In this document: positions 51,543 through 63,261 of the stretch, piece after piece | How positions within the stretch are numbered: position 1 is the stretch's first letter | Layout: each line of letters begins with the position of its first letter | NCBI GenBank assembly: GCA_016714815.1 | Contig: JADKBZ010000001.1 | Location: 722,227-786,226, forward strand | DNA from: Holophagales bacterium | GTDB lineage: Bacteria; Acidobacteriota; Thermoanaerobaculia; UBA5066 | Length of the DNA stretch: 64,000 bases | Direction of reading: 5' to 3' | Program-made: the position numbers and the translations under genes | The notes under the pieces: generated by a model | Seen by the model: the letters and a program-made list of their open reading frames with translations, nothing else | Told to the model about the DNA's origin: nothing | Database searches by the model: none

Positions 51543-52247
51543 ATGAAGTACTTCGTGTCCCGCGATGATCGAGAGTACGGCCCGTACACGATGGAGGAGC
51601 TGCGCACCTACGTCGCGCAGCAGCGTATCGGCGCCGCCGATCCGGTCCGGGAGGCAGGGGCGGGAGGACGGACCTTCACGTCGGTGTCGGAGGCTCTGGC
51701 GGCAGCGGAGAACGGGCCGGGCGGCTCGGCGCCTCCTCCGTTCCCGCCCCCTCCGCCTCCCGGAGCCGGCGCCTCTCCCTATGCGGCGCCCGCCACCTGG
51801 CAGTCTCTCGGCGGCGCCGCGGCCGGGGGCCCGGCCGACACGACGATCCCGATGCCCAACGACCAGACCTGGGTCATGGTGCTCCTGCTCAGCCTCGTGA
51901 CGTGCGGTATCTACTCGATCATCCGCATGTTCCAGCAGGCGTCCTACGCGAAGAAGGTCGATCCGGACAATCAGGCCACTACGTTCTACCTGGCGTACCT
52001 CGGCATCTACCTCGTCAGCGTCGTGGTGACGGTCGCGTCCAAGGGCGAAGGGTCGGCCATCGGGACGCTGCTCTCGCTGGGAGCGGGCATCTGCGCGATC
52101 ATCGGGACCTTCAGGGTCCGTGCGGCCCTTCAGGTGGCGTTCAACAGGCCTCTCAGCGGCGTCATGACGTTCTTCTTCAACGTCCTCTATTTCCAGTACC
52201 ACATGCACGATGTGGCGACGGCCATGAAGGAAGGCCGGCGCTTCTGA
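51543..52247 (+). CDS. GYF_2-domain protein with DUF4234-like membrane part
   Basis: 234 residues. Residues 1-60 form a GYF_2 domain (YFVSRDDREYGPYTMEELRTYVAQQRIGAADPVRE), followed by a proline-rich linker and a membrane domain with three to four helices (WVMVLLLSLVTCGIYSIIRMFQQ, FYLAYLGIYLVSVVVTVA, AIGTLLSLGAGICAIIGTF) like DUF4234. GYF_2 may bind proline-rich peptides. An alternative GTG start 12 nt earlier exists. TTAAACT at 51494 could be the -10 box. Confidence 0.78.
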   Translation: MKYFVSRDDREYGPYTMEELRTYVAQQRIGAADPVREAGAGGRTFTSVSEALAAAENGPGGSAPPPFPPPPPPGAGASPYAAPATWQSLGGAAAGGPADTTIPMPNDQTWVMVLLLSLVTCGIYSIIRMFQQASYAKKVDPDNQATTFYLAYLGIYLVSVVVTVASKGEGSAIGTLLSLGAGICAIIGTFRVRAALQVAFNRPLSGVMTFFFNVLYFQYHMHDVATAMKEGRRF

Positions 52248-52402
52248 GCTGAGGGCCCGCCCGGGAGCCGCCGCCGTCCCGCGCCTCGTGCGTCCCACCC
52301 TCGGCGTCGCACGCCGCGGGCAGCGAATCTCCGGCTCTGCCGGACGCGCGCGAGGGTCGCGGAACCGGGCCTGTATCCTGCGACGCGATCCGAGGAGTCG
52401 TC

Positions 52403-52753
52403 TTGTCGAGGCACCGCATCTTCACCACGAGTGTCGCGAGCGTCTATCCGCACTACGTCCAGAAGGCGGAGCGCAACGGGCGCACGAAAGCGGAAGTGGA
52501 CCGGATCATCTGCTGGCTGACCGGCTTCGGCGAGGAGGAGCTGGAGCAGCAGCTTCGACAGGGGACCGACTTCGAGACCTTCTTCGCGAAGGCGCCGGCC
52601 CTTCACCCGAACACCGCGCTCATCAAGGGCGTCGTGTGCGGCGTCCGCGTCGAAGAAGTCGAGGACCCGCTGATGAGGAAGATCCGCTGGCTCGACAAGC
52701 TGATCGACGAGCTCGCCCGGGGCCGGGCGATGGAGAAGATCCTGCGTTCGTAG
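52403..52753 (+). CDS. DUF2200 protein
   Basis: 116 residues matching DUF2200 almost throughout: SVYPHYVQKAERNGRTKAEVDRIICWLTGF, TDFETFFAKAPALHPN, IKGVVCGVRVEEVEDPLMRKIRWLDKLIDELARGRAMEKIL. Small helical protein of unknown function, often horizontally spread. TTG start with GAGGAG 5 nt upstream. TATCCT at 52374-52379 may be the -10 box. Confidence 0.9.
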   Translation: MSRHRIFTTSVASVYPHYVQKAERNGRTKAEVDRIICWLTGFGEEELEQQLRQGTDFETFFAKAPALHPNTALIKGVVCGVRVEEVEDPLMRKIRWLDKLIDELARGRAMEKILRS

Positions 52754-52913
52754 GTTGTCCGGAGGGTGCCTCTCGTGCCTCGTGGGTCGACGAGTCGGAG
52801 GATGTCGAGGCCGAGATTCGCGACGGGGCGTGAGGCGCCAGGAGGGCGCGGCCCGGACCCTCGCCTGGACGCCTGACGGCCGGTTGCCGGTACCATCCCG
52901 ACAGGAGCCCGTC

Positions 52914-53435
52914 ATGCCGAGTCTCTTTCCGTCGCTGCCCCTGTTTCTCCTCGCCATCGCGGTCGGCGCAGGCGTCGCTTCGCCGTCGGCCGCCCAGACC
53001 GATTCGCCGGCCCCGCCGGCGGCCCGGAAGGAGGTTCCCGTGAACCGTCGCGTGACCGGCACGTTCGAAGTGGTCCTGACGCCCCAGACGACCGAAGCGG
53101 GGCCGGTCGTCGCCCGCATGTCCATCGCCAAGCAGTTCCACGGGGAGCTCGAGGCGACGTCGAAGGGGGAGATGCTCGCCTCGAGCTCGAGCGTGAAGGG
53201 CTCGGCCGGGTACGTCGCGATCGAGCACGTCGCCGGCACGCTCCAGGGCCGGCAGGGGACGTTCGTCCTCCAGCACACGGGCACGATGACCCGGGGGGCC
53301 CCGTCCCTGTCCGTCACGGTCGTGCCCGACTCCGGAACCGGGAAGCTGACCGGGCTCTCGGGCACGATGGCGATCCGGATCGAGGCCGGGAAGCACTTCT
53401 ACGACTTCGAATACTCCATCGCACCGGCCCCCTGA
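52914..53435 (+). CDS. Exported DUF3224 protein
   Basis: 173 residues with signal peptide ending near AAQTD. The mature part is a beta-barrel-like DUF3224 domain: GTFEVVLTPQ, MSIAKQFHGELEATSKGEMLASSSSVKGSAGYVAIEHVAGTLQGRQGTFVLQHTGTM, TGLSGTMAIRIEAGKHFYDFEYSI. The family is close to allene-oxide-cyclase-like barrels; function unknown. Most relatives are cytoplasmic, so the signal peptide is notable. ACAGGAG lies before the ATG. Confidence 0.85.
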   Translation: MPSLFPSLPLFLLAIAVGAGVASPSAAQTDSPAPPAARKEVPVNRRVTGTFEVVLTPQTTEAGPVVARMSIAKQFHGELEATSKGEMLASSSSVKGSAGYVAIEHVAGTLQGRQGTFVLQHTGTMTRGAPSLSVTVVPDSGTGKLTGLSGTMAIRIEAGKHFYDFEYSIAPAP

Positions 53436-53491
53436 GGGAACAGCCGCTCGGGCTGATCGGCAGAAACGCGCGCTATCGCGGGAACCCCTCC

Positions 53492-53929
53492 CTACTCCCC
53501 GAAGTCCACGTCGTCCGAAAGCTCGTTGGGGTTGACGTCCTCCCTCGGAAAGTGGAGCGCGAGGACGCGTCCCGCCTCGGCGATGCCGAGGACGAGGCCA
53601 CCGGTGAAGTCGCCCTTCTGGAACCGGCCGGAGACCGCGGCCGTGACGTCGTCCCAGAACCGCTGCCCGACTCTCTCGTGAATCCCCTCGTCGCCCAGGA
53701 CGACGAACTTCCGGCGCGAGGGGACGAGGAAGAAGAGGACGCCGCTGCGGCGGGCCGTGGCGGTCATGCCGATGCGCACGAAGGCCTTTTCCGCGGTCTT
53801 TCTCACGTCGCCCCAGAAGAAGGTCGAGACGGAGACCCGGATCTCGCCCGTCGTGTTTCGCTCGGCCTCCCCGATGGCAGCTTTCACCGCCTCATCGTCG
53901 ATCAACTGCCGCAGTCGCCGTCTCATCAT
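53492..53929 (-). CDS. TPM-domain protein, cytoplasmic
   Basis: 145 residues, TPM domain (about 20-110: IGEAERNTTGEIRVSVSTFFWGDVRKTAEKAFVRIGMTATARRSGVLFFLVPSRRKFVVLGDEGI). No signal peptide or helix in this copy. Follows the exported TPM protein by 7 bp. Function unknown; TPM proteins often accompany LemA. Start ATG 53929, with GTGAGG 5 nt upstream. Confidence 0.87.
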   Translation of the reverse strand: MMRRRLRQLIDDEAVKAAIGEAERNTTGEIRVSVSTFFWGDVRKTAEKAFVRIGMTATARRSGVLFFLVPSRRKFVVLGDEGIHERVGQRFWDDVTAAVSGRFQKGDFTGGLVLGIAEAGRVLALHFPREDVNPNELSDDVDFGE

Positions 53930-53936
53930 CGGGACC

Positions 53937-54680
53937 TCACCATCCTCCCGTCGCGCCGCCGCCGCCGGATCGCCCGCCGCCGCCCGAGAATCCACCTCCG
54001 CCACCACCTCCGCCACCGCCACCTCCCCGACCCCCGGAGAAGATGCTGACGAGGAGATAGAGCGCGAGGCCGGGGTTCGTCACGAGGAGGACCAGGAACC
54101 CGACGACGAGGAGACCGGCGAAGACGAGCTGGAGCGGGGTCAGGCGGCGCGCCTGCGGTGACGGGCCCGCGGGGGCGGGCGCCAGTCCCGCTCCGGCGAG
54201 ATCGGGGCGGATTGCGTCGAGGAGCGCGCCGACTCCGGCGTCGAGCGCTCCGTCCGTGTCGCCGGCCTGGATCCGGGGCGCGATGACCTCGCGGATGACG
54301 CGGGAGGCGACGGCGTCGGGGACCTTCTCTTCCAGCCCGTAGCCCACCTCGATCCGGATCTTCCGGTCCTTTGCGAGGACGAAGACGACGAGACCGTCGT
54401 CGAGGCCCTTCCGGCCGGCCTTCCAGGCGGCGAAGGTCTTCACGGCCCAGTCCTCGACGGGCGCCTCCCCCGTCGTCTCGCCGATCCAGACGAGGACCTG
54501 GTGGCCGCTCGCGCGCTCGAAACCCTGAAGCCGCGCGTCCAGCCGGGCGAGCCCCCCGGCCGAGAGGAACCCCGCCTCATCGGTCGCCCAGCGGATCGGC
54601 GGCGCCGGCAGCGGCGCCTCGGCCGCGAGGGCGGCCAGGGACGCCGCGAGGAGCAGCAGCCAGACGAGGTGTCGTTTCAT
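53937..54680 (-). CDS. Exported TPM-domain protein (YgcG-like) with Gly-rich tail
   Basis: 247 residues: signal peptide (LVWLLLLAASLAALAAEA), TPM domain (about 30-160: ATDEAGFLSAGGLARLDARLQGFERASGHQVLVWIGET ... KIRIEVGYGLEEKVPDAVASRVI), one transmembrane helix (LQLVFAGLLVVGFLVLLV), and a C-terminal tail with twelve glycines in a row ending in GGW. This YgcG layout is typical beside LemA. The family may take part in envelope stress or photosystem repair in other groups; unknown here. The long G/C run is a possible slippage site. Confidence 0.9.
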   Translation of the reverse strand: MKRHLVWLLLLAASLAALAAEAPLPAPPIRWATDEAGFLSAGGLARLDARLQGFERASGHQVLVWIGETTGEAPVEDWAVKTFAAWKAGRKGLDDGLVVFVLAKDRKIRIEVGYGLEEKVPDAVASRVIREVIAPRIQAGDTDGALDAGVGALLDAIRPDLAGAGLAPAPAGPSPQARRLTPLQLVFAGLLVVGFLVLLVTNPGLALYLLVSIFSGGRGGGGGGGGGGGGFSGGGGRSGGGGATGGW

Positions 54681-54738
54681 CGTTTTCGTGTCACGCGTGC
54701 CGGTTGCCGGGCGCGCCGCGCCCTCCCGCGCCCGGGTT

Positions 54739-55341
54739 CTAGAACTTCACCTTCGGCGCGGTCTCGGCGCCGGCCTGCGCCTTGAAGTAGACCTTCTCGT
54801 TGAACCGGCTCCCGAAGAACCCGGCGATCAGCACGGTGGGGAAGCTCATCCGCTTCGTGTTGAAGGCCTGGGCCGTCTCGTTGAAGCGCATCCGCTCCAC
54901 GGCGATCCGGTTCTCGGTTCCCTCGAGCTGGGCCTGCAGGTCGCGGAAGTTCTGCGTCGCCTTGAGGTCGGGGTACTTCTCGACGACGACCATGAGGCGC
55001 GACAGCGCGGACGAGAGGCCGTCCTGCGCCTGCTGGAACTTCGCGAAGGCCTGAGGGTCGTTCGCGATGCCGGCGGCGTTGACCTGCCCCACCTTCGAGC
55101 GCGCCTCGGTCACGGCCGTGAACGTGTCCTTTTCGAACGCGGCGGCCCCCTTCACGGTCTCCACGAGGTTCGGGATGAGGTCCGCGCGCCGCTGGTAGGC
55201 GTTCTCCACCTGCGCCCACTGGGCCTGCACCGCCTGGTCGAGCGACACGAGGCCGTTGTAGGACGAGACCCCGAACAGCGCGACGGCGAGCACGGCCACG
55301 AGGCCCAGGCCCAGGCAGCCCAGTCCGATCTTCTTGCCCAT
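54739..55341 (-). CDS. lemA: LemA-family membrane protein
   Basis: 200 residues: one N-terminal transmembrane helix (KIGLGCLGLGLVAVLAVALFGV) and a LemA helical domain with YNGLVSLDQAVQAQWAQVENAYQRRADLIPNLVETVKGAAAFEK, YPDLKATQNFRDLQAQLEGTENRIAVERMRFN, and FNTKRMSFPTVLIAGFFGS. Exact role unknown; LemA and TPM proteins commonly form an operon, as here. The ATG at 55341 is preferred to a GTG at 55350 because AAAGGAG is at the right distance. Confidence 0.95.
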   Translation of the reverse strand: MGKKIGLGCLGLGLVAVLAVALFGVSSYNGLVSLDQAVQAQWAQVENAYQRRADLIPNLVETVKGAAAFEKDTFTAVTEARSKVGQVNAAGIANDPQAFAKFQQAQDGLSSALSRLMVVVEKYPDLKATQNFRDLQAQLEGTENRIAVERMRFNETAQAFNTKRMSFPTVLIAGFFGSRFNEKVYFKAQAGAETAPKVKF

Positions 55342-55409
55342 CGGTTCCACTCCTTTGCGTCGGTTGGTTCAGCCCCGGCGAACCCGAAGGCCCGCGCGCC
55401 GGCCGGGTG

Positions 55410-55613
55410 CTAGTCGTCCAGGACGAAGGTGACGAGCATGTTCACCTGGTACTCGGTGATCTTTCCGTTCTCCACGCGAACCTGCTGCTCCTTGATCCAC
55501 GCGCTGCGGATCTGGCGGAGCGTCTTGCTCGCCCGGACGAGGCCCTGCTGAAGGGCGTCCTCGAAGCTGGTGGGCGACGTGGAGGTGACCTCGGTGACCT
55601 TGGCGATCGACAT
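55410..55613 (-). CDS. Dodecin, flavin-storage protein
   Basis: 67-residue protein of the dodecin family: SIAKVTEVTSTSPTSFEDALQQGLVRASKTLRQIRSAWIKEQQVRVENGKITEYQVNMLVTFVLDD. The Trp in RSAWIKEQ stacks on flavin in bacterial dodecins; twelve subunits form a shell that stores flavin or limits its photochemistry. AAAGGAG lies before the ATG. Single gene or head of the LemA/TPM transcript (68 bp gap). Confidence 0.95.
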   Translation of the reverse strand: MSIAKVTEVTSTSPTSFEDALQQGLVRASKTLRQIRSAWIKEQQVRVENGKITEYQVNMLVTFVLDD

Positions 55614-55982
55614 CGTCTACTCCTTTCGCGCCGCACGGCGCGTCCTTGCTTCCGTCTCCGGCCCGGCCTCTCGGGACCGACGAATTCGACCTGGACGGTC
55701 GCGCCGGAAGGACGGACAGGCGTCCCGACCTTCCCGCAACGGGTGTGCCACGACGCCCCCGCGTCGTACCCGCCTTGAAAAGCCACCCCTCCGGAACCGT
55801 CGCCCGCCCCTTCGTAACCGGTTCATCCCGCGCGGAAGGATTTACATCCAGGCCCATCCGCGACGAGGGGTCCGTGCTGCGCCGGAACGCTCCGTCCTCT
55901 CGTGAACGGGTTCCCCTCCGCATCGCTGGCACGAGGCTCGCGTGCCGGAGGGCGGCGTACTCCGGGGAGTACAGGGGGAGAG
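55614..55982. other. 369-bp divergent gap between dodecin and the 434-residue gene
   Basis: No gene with family support is present. It holds the leader of the dodecin gene and, near the right end, a dyad (55957-55972). Reading frames through it are GC-driven. No riboswitch pattern recognised. Confidence 0.5.
55957..55972 (+). promoter_or_regulatory. Dyad GTACTCC-GG-GGAGTAC before the 434-residue gene
   Basis: Two 7-bp arms with a 2-bp spacer form a near-perfect dyad ending 10 bp before the ATG at 55983. The loop would be too small for a good RNA hairpin, so a protein operator is more likely. A related GAGTACAGGG stretch occurs at 35271-35279. Confidence 0.35.
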
Positions 55983-57287
55983 ATGATTTCCTTCGCGTCG
56001 CTCTTCGTCGGCTTCGTCCTCGGGCTCGTGAACGTCCAGCTCCTCGCGAGCGGCGGTGTCGAGCGGATCGAGCTTCTCCTCGACGGGCAGCCGGTCGCCG
56101 AACTGACGGAACCGTACTCGGTCCTTCTCGACCTCGGATGCGAGCCGTCCCCGCACGAGCTCGTCGCCGTCGCCTACGACGCGCAGGGGAAGGAGCTCGA
56201 CCGCGTCCGGCAGTGGATCAACCGACCCCGCGCGACGGCGGACGCGAGCCTCCTCCTCGAGAACGGTGCAGGGGGAAACGGGCGATTCGCGCGGCTGGCC
56301 TGGCGCGCGCTCGAGGGAGAAGTGCCGGTCGACGTCGAGGTCACTTTCGACGGAAAGGCGATCCGGATGAGCGACTTCTCGCGCATCGAGCTGCCCGCCT
56401 ACGATCCGGCCCAGGTCCACTTCCTTCGGGCCGTCGTCCGATTCGAGGAAGGCGCCACTGCGGCCGCGGAGCTCGTCTTCGGAGGCTCGCGGAGGGCGGA
56501 GACGCTGACGGAGCTGACCGCGGTCGCGGTCGAGCTCGAGAAAGGCGCGAGCCTCCCCGCTGCCAGCGAGCTTGCCGGGTGGTTCGAATCGAGGGGCGGC
56601 GAGCCTCTCGAGGTCGCCGCCGTCGAAGACGGCGGGACCGACCTCGTCTTCGTCCAGGAGGGAAGCGCCGGGTCGCGACTCAGGAGGGAATACGGGGGCC
56701 TCCGCCACGAGGACCGGTGGGACGAGGTCGCGCGAGAGCCGACGGATGCGGGGCTGCGGTTCCGGATCCTCGAACCCGTCGGGCGCGTGAGCCGGCAGTC
56801 CGAGATGGTCGTCAACGTCTTCCCGAGCTCGTCCTGGCGCTCCAGGGGCGTCGGCAGCTCTTCGAGCATCGCCTGGGTCGTGAGCTCCTACATGAAGCAA
56901 GGCTGGCGGGGAAAGAACCAGCGGATCGCGGACGCGGTCGCCGTTGCGGCTCTGTCGGCGGCGGAAGCGAACCGGAAGCGAGCCGTCGTTCTCCTCCTCG
57001 GTCCCGATGCGGAGGACAGGAGCCTCCGCTCGCCCGACGAAGTGATGAGATTCGCCGGGCGGCTCGGCGTCCCGCTCCGCGTCTGGTCGGTCGGGGACTT
57101 CCGTAGTCCCGAGGCGAAGAGCTGGGGGGCCGAGGTCCTGGTCAGCTCGAGGCTGAGCGTCGAAAGCGCCGTCAGCCGCCTTCTCGAGGTCGTGAATCGC
57201 CAGCGGATCGTGTGGCTCGAGGGCGCGCACCTGCCGCAGGACGTCGCCCTCGGCCCTCTCGCCAGGGGAATCCGGCTCGCCCGCTGA
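55983..57287 (+). CDS. Secreted or anchored beta-rich protein, Acidobacteriota VWFA-related type
   Basis: 434 residues; an N-terminal hydrophobic segment (ISFASLFVGFVLGLVNVQLLAS) may be a signal or anchor. About 25-85 and 90-160 look like Ig/FN3-type strands (VERIELLLDGQPVAELTEPYSVLLDLG; VPVDVEVTFDGKAIRMSDFSRIELPAYDPAQVHFLRAVVRFEEG). The C-terminal third (EANRKRAVVLLLGPDAEDRS ... FAGRLGVPLRVWSVGDF ... SVESAVSRLLEVVNRQRIVWLEG) resembles the end of VWFA-related proteins seen in Acidobacteriota, but the metal-site motif DxSxS is missing. I cannot name a function. GGGGAG lies just before the ATG. Confidence 0.65.
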   Translation: MISFASLFVGFVLGLVNVQLLASGGVERIELLLDGQPVAELTEPYSVLLDLGCEPSPHELVAVAYDAQGKELDRVRQWINRPRATADASLLLENGAGGNGRFARLAWRALEGEVPVDVEVTFDGKAIRMSDFSRIELPAYDPAQVHFLRAVVRFEEGATAAAELVFGGSRRAETLTELTAVAVELEKGASLPAASELAGWFESRGGEPLEVAAVEDGGTDLVFVQEGSAGSRLRREYGGLRHEDRWDEVAREPTDAGLRFRILEPVGRVSRQSEMVVNVFPSSSWRSRGVGSSSSIAWVVSSYMKQGWRGKNQRIADAVAVAALSAAEANRKRAVVLLLGPDAEDRSLRSPDEVMRFAGRLGVPLRVWSVGDFRSPEAKSWGAEVLVSSRLSVESAVSRLLEVVNRQRIVWLEGAHLPQDVALGPLARGIRLAR

Positions 57288-57304
57288 GCGGCCAGGAGAC
57301 GAGG

Positions 57305-57334
57305 ATGCCCCGGCGCGGTCTCGCGCCGGGGCAT
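57305..57334 (+). terminator. Terminator between convergent 434-residue gene and metH
   Basis: Perfect 13-bp stem ATGCCCCGGCGCG with its complement, 4-nt loop GTCT. Plus-strand tail TTCACCTTA is T-poor; it may serve both convergent genes. Confidence 0.6.
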
Positions 57335-57357
57335 TTCACCTTACGGCGAATCCCTCG

Positions 57358-61064
<3,707 letters not shown>

Positions 61065-61068
<4 letters not shown>

Positions 61069-62954
61069 TGCACCCCTTCCGGCCCGTCCGCCAGGTGCGC
61101 GGGCTCCTCCCGCGACTGCAGCACGGCGAGGATCCTCTTCACGACGTCGTACCGCGCCATCGGCATCAGGTGGAGTCCGCGCGCCCGCTCGACGATCGCC
61201 TTCGCGAGCTCGAGGCCGATCGCCATCCCTTCCTCCGCCTCGAATTCCGGCCCCTTCTCGGCCGCCCTGCGCATCCGGTTGAGGATCGCCTCGGGGACGA
61301 CCATTCCGGGGACCTCGTTGGCGAAGTAGAGCGCCTGCTTGAGGTTCCTCGGCGGGATGAGGCCGACGAGGACCGGGATGAGCCGGGCCTCGGGGCGCGC
61401 GAAGAAGCGGTCGAGAGCGGCGACGTCGTAGACGGGCTGGGTCTGGGCGAACGTCGCCCCCGCCTCGATCTTGGCGGCGAGCTTGGAGATCTCGACGTCG
61501 AGGTCGGGCGCGGCGGGGTTCGCCGCGCAGGCGATGGCGAACGACGTGGAGGTCCCGATCGGCGAGCCCGCCAGGTCGACGCCGGAGTTCAGGCCTCTCA
61601 CGATCCTGAGGAGGCCGAGGGTGTCGACCTCGCCGACGTGCCGCCCCTGCGGGTAGTCGCCGATCTTCAGCGGGTCTCCTCCCACGACGAGAAGGGCCTT
61701 GATGCCGAGGCCCGCCGCCCCGAGGAGGTCGGACTGGATGCTGAGGACGTTCCGGTCGCGCGGCGAGAAGTGGAAGACGGTGTCGACTCCCGTCTCGTGC
61801 CGGATCATGTGCGCCACGGCGATGGAGGACATCCGGAGGCGCGCCATCGGGTTGTCGGTGACGTTGACGGCGTCGACCCCGTAGCCCCTGAGGAGCTGGG
61901 CGCCGTCGAGAGCGGCGGTCGTGTCGGTCCCCTTCGGCGGCTCGATCTCGACGGTGACGACGAGGGCTTTCGGGTCGGCGAGCTTGCGCTTCAGCAGCGA
62001 CGTCTCGAGCGACTCGGCCGCCGGGGCGGCGGGAGCGGAGACGAACGCGCGGGCGACGCGTTCGACCGCGACCCGGCGCTTTCCGACGACCTCCTTCGCC
62101 ATGGCGGCGACGTGGGCGGGCGTCGTTCCGCAGCAGCCGCCGACGATCGCGGCGCCGGCCTTCACGAAGTCGTGCGCGACCTCCCGGAAGTAGTCGGGCG
62201 TGGCGGGGTAGACCGTCCGGCCCGAGACGTTCCACGGGTATCCGGCATTCGGCATCGCGGCGACCGGGACGCCGACCCGCGAGACGACCTTCTGGAAGAC
62301 CTCGAGGGTCTCCTGGGGGCCGATGGTGCAGTTCAGCCCGACGATGTCGGCCCCCGCCTCCTCGAGCGCCGAGAGCGCCTCGACGACCTCGGTCCCGAAC
62401 GTCGTCTTGCCGTCGGCGAGGAAGGTCATCGAGGCGAGGATCGGGATCTCCTTCGAAAGGTCGCGCGCCGCCTTGACGGCCTCGATCGCCTCGAGCCGCG
62501 AAGAGAAGGTCTCGAAGAGGAGGAGGTCGACCTTCTCCTCGAGGAGGATCCGGATCTGCTCGGAGAAGAGCTCTCTGACCATCGCCTTGGTGAGCGGCCC
62601 GTAGGGCTTGACGAGCTGGCCGAGCGGTCCGACGTTGCCCGCGACGAGGACGTATTCGCCGGCGGCGGCCTCGTGGGCGAGCCGGACTGAGGCGCGGTTG
62701 ATCTTCTCGAGGGAGTCGGCCCAGTCGAACTTGGCGAGCTTGACGCGGTTCGCGTCCCAGGTGTTCGTCGTCAGGATCTGGGTGCCCGCCTCGACGTAGT
62801 CGTCGTAGACCTCCCGGACGAGCTCGGGCTGGGCGATGGAGAGCGGAGCGCGGGGGCTCTCGGGGGCGGCGCCGCGAGAGACGAGGAGCGTCCCCATCGC
62901 CCCGTCGGCGAGAAGGACGTTCGTCTTCAGGCGTTCGCGGATGTCGTGCTTCAT
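61065..62954 (-). CDS. Bifunctional homocysteine S-methyltransferase/methylenetetrahydrofolate reductase
   Basis: 629 residues in two parts. Residues about 1-290 are a homocysteine methyltransferase domain with zinc cysteines in VGLNCTIGP and GGCCGTTP; residues about 325-610 are a MetF domain (VVTVEIEPPKGTD, NVTDNP, HFSPRDRN, VVGGDPLKIGDYPQG, GATFAQTQPVYD). The layout matches the YitJ-type fusion of Bacillus. It makes 5-methyltetrahydrofolate by its second half, feeding MetH in the next gene; its first half may methylate homocysteine from S-methylmethionine or another donor. The ATG is preceded by the terminator of a SAM-I riboswitch, whose stem holds the Shine-Dalgarno GGAGGGG. Confidence 0.95.
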
Positions 62955-62955
62955 G

Positions 62956-62981
62956 AAAAAACCCCTCCGAGGACGAAGGGG
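62956..62981 (-). terminator. SAM-I riboswitch terminator with built-in ribosome-binding site
   Basis: On the minus strand, CCCCTTCG-TCCT-CGGAGGGG (8-bp stem with one G-T pair) is followed by six T and then CATG of the start codon. The 3' arm GGAGGGG is also the Shine-Dalgarno, 7 nt before the ATG, so the stem can stop transcription and block translation. Confidence 0.88.
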
Positions 62982-63015
62982 CGTTTCGTGTGATTCGCTT
63001 GCCGTTCGGCCTCGA

Positions 63016-63150
63016 TTTCATCTCTCTCCGGCCGTGCCGGAGCGGGAATTGGCACCTGCCACTCCCCCCTGCCGGACGCCGAAGGCCGGGCGGGGAGGAG
63101 CCGGTTGCCGCGGCATCGCAGGGCCCGTCCCTCCGCCGCTCGTGATGAAA
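63016..63150 (-). promoter_or_regulatory. SAM-I (S-box) riboswitch aptamer
   Basis: Minus-strand RNA fits the S-box consensus: P1 formed by TTTCATC at the 5' end and GATGAAA at the 3' end (7 perfect bp), then ACGAGCGGCGGAGGGACGGG, CCC and the CGGCAACC loop, a long P3, and GGTGCCAATTCC with the 3' half of P4. With bound S-adenosylmethionine, P1 should be stable and the terminator at 62956-62981 should form, switching off the methyltransferase/reductase and metH genes. Confidence 0.93.
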
Positions 63151-63173
63151 CCCAAACTCAAAGAGCCGGGCGG

Positions 63174-63203
63174 AGCCTACGGGAGCGGAATTCGGTGCGT
63201 CAA
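63174..63203 (-). promoter_or_regulatory. Promoter of the methionine operon
   Basis: Minus-strand TTGACG (63203-63198) and TAGGCT (63179-63174), 18 bp apart, about 24 bp before the aptamer. Confidence 0.55.
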
Positions 63204-63246
63204 GCGAACCGTGGAAGCGGGGAAACCGATCGGGCCGGGGCTGGTT

Positions 63247-63252
63247 TAAACT
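63247..63252 (+). promoter_or_regulatory. -10-like TAAACT, leaderless start of purD
   Basis: TAAACT within TTTAAACT lies 9 nt before the purD ATG; no Shine-Dalgarno is seen. Confidence 0.4.
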
Positions 63253-63261
63253 TGCGATCCA

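Noticed and set aside
56575..56595. tRNA T-loop-like GGTTCGAATC
   Set aside because: It lies inside a coding gene and no acceptor or anticodon stem surrounds it.
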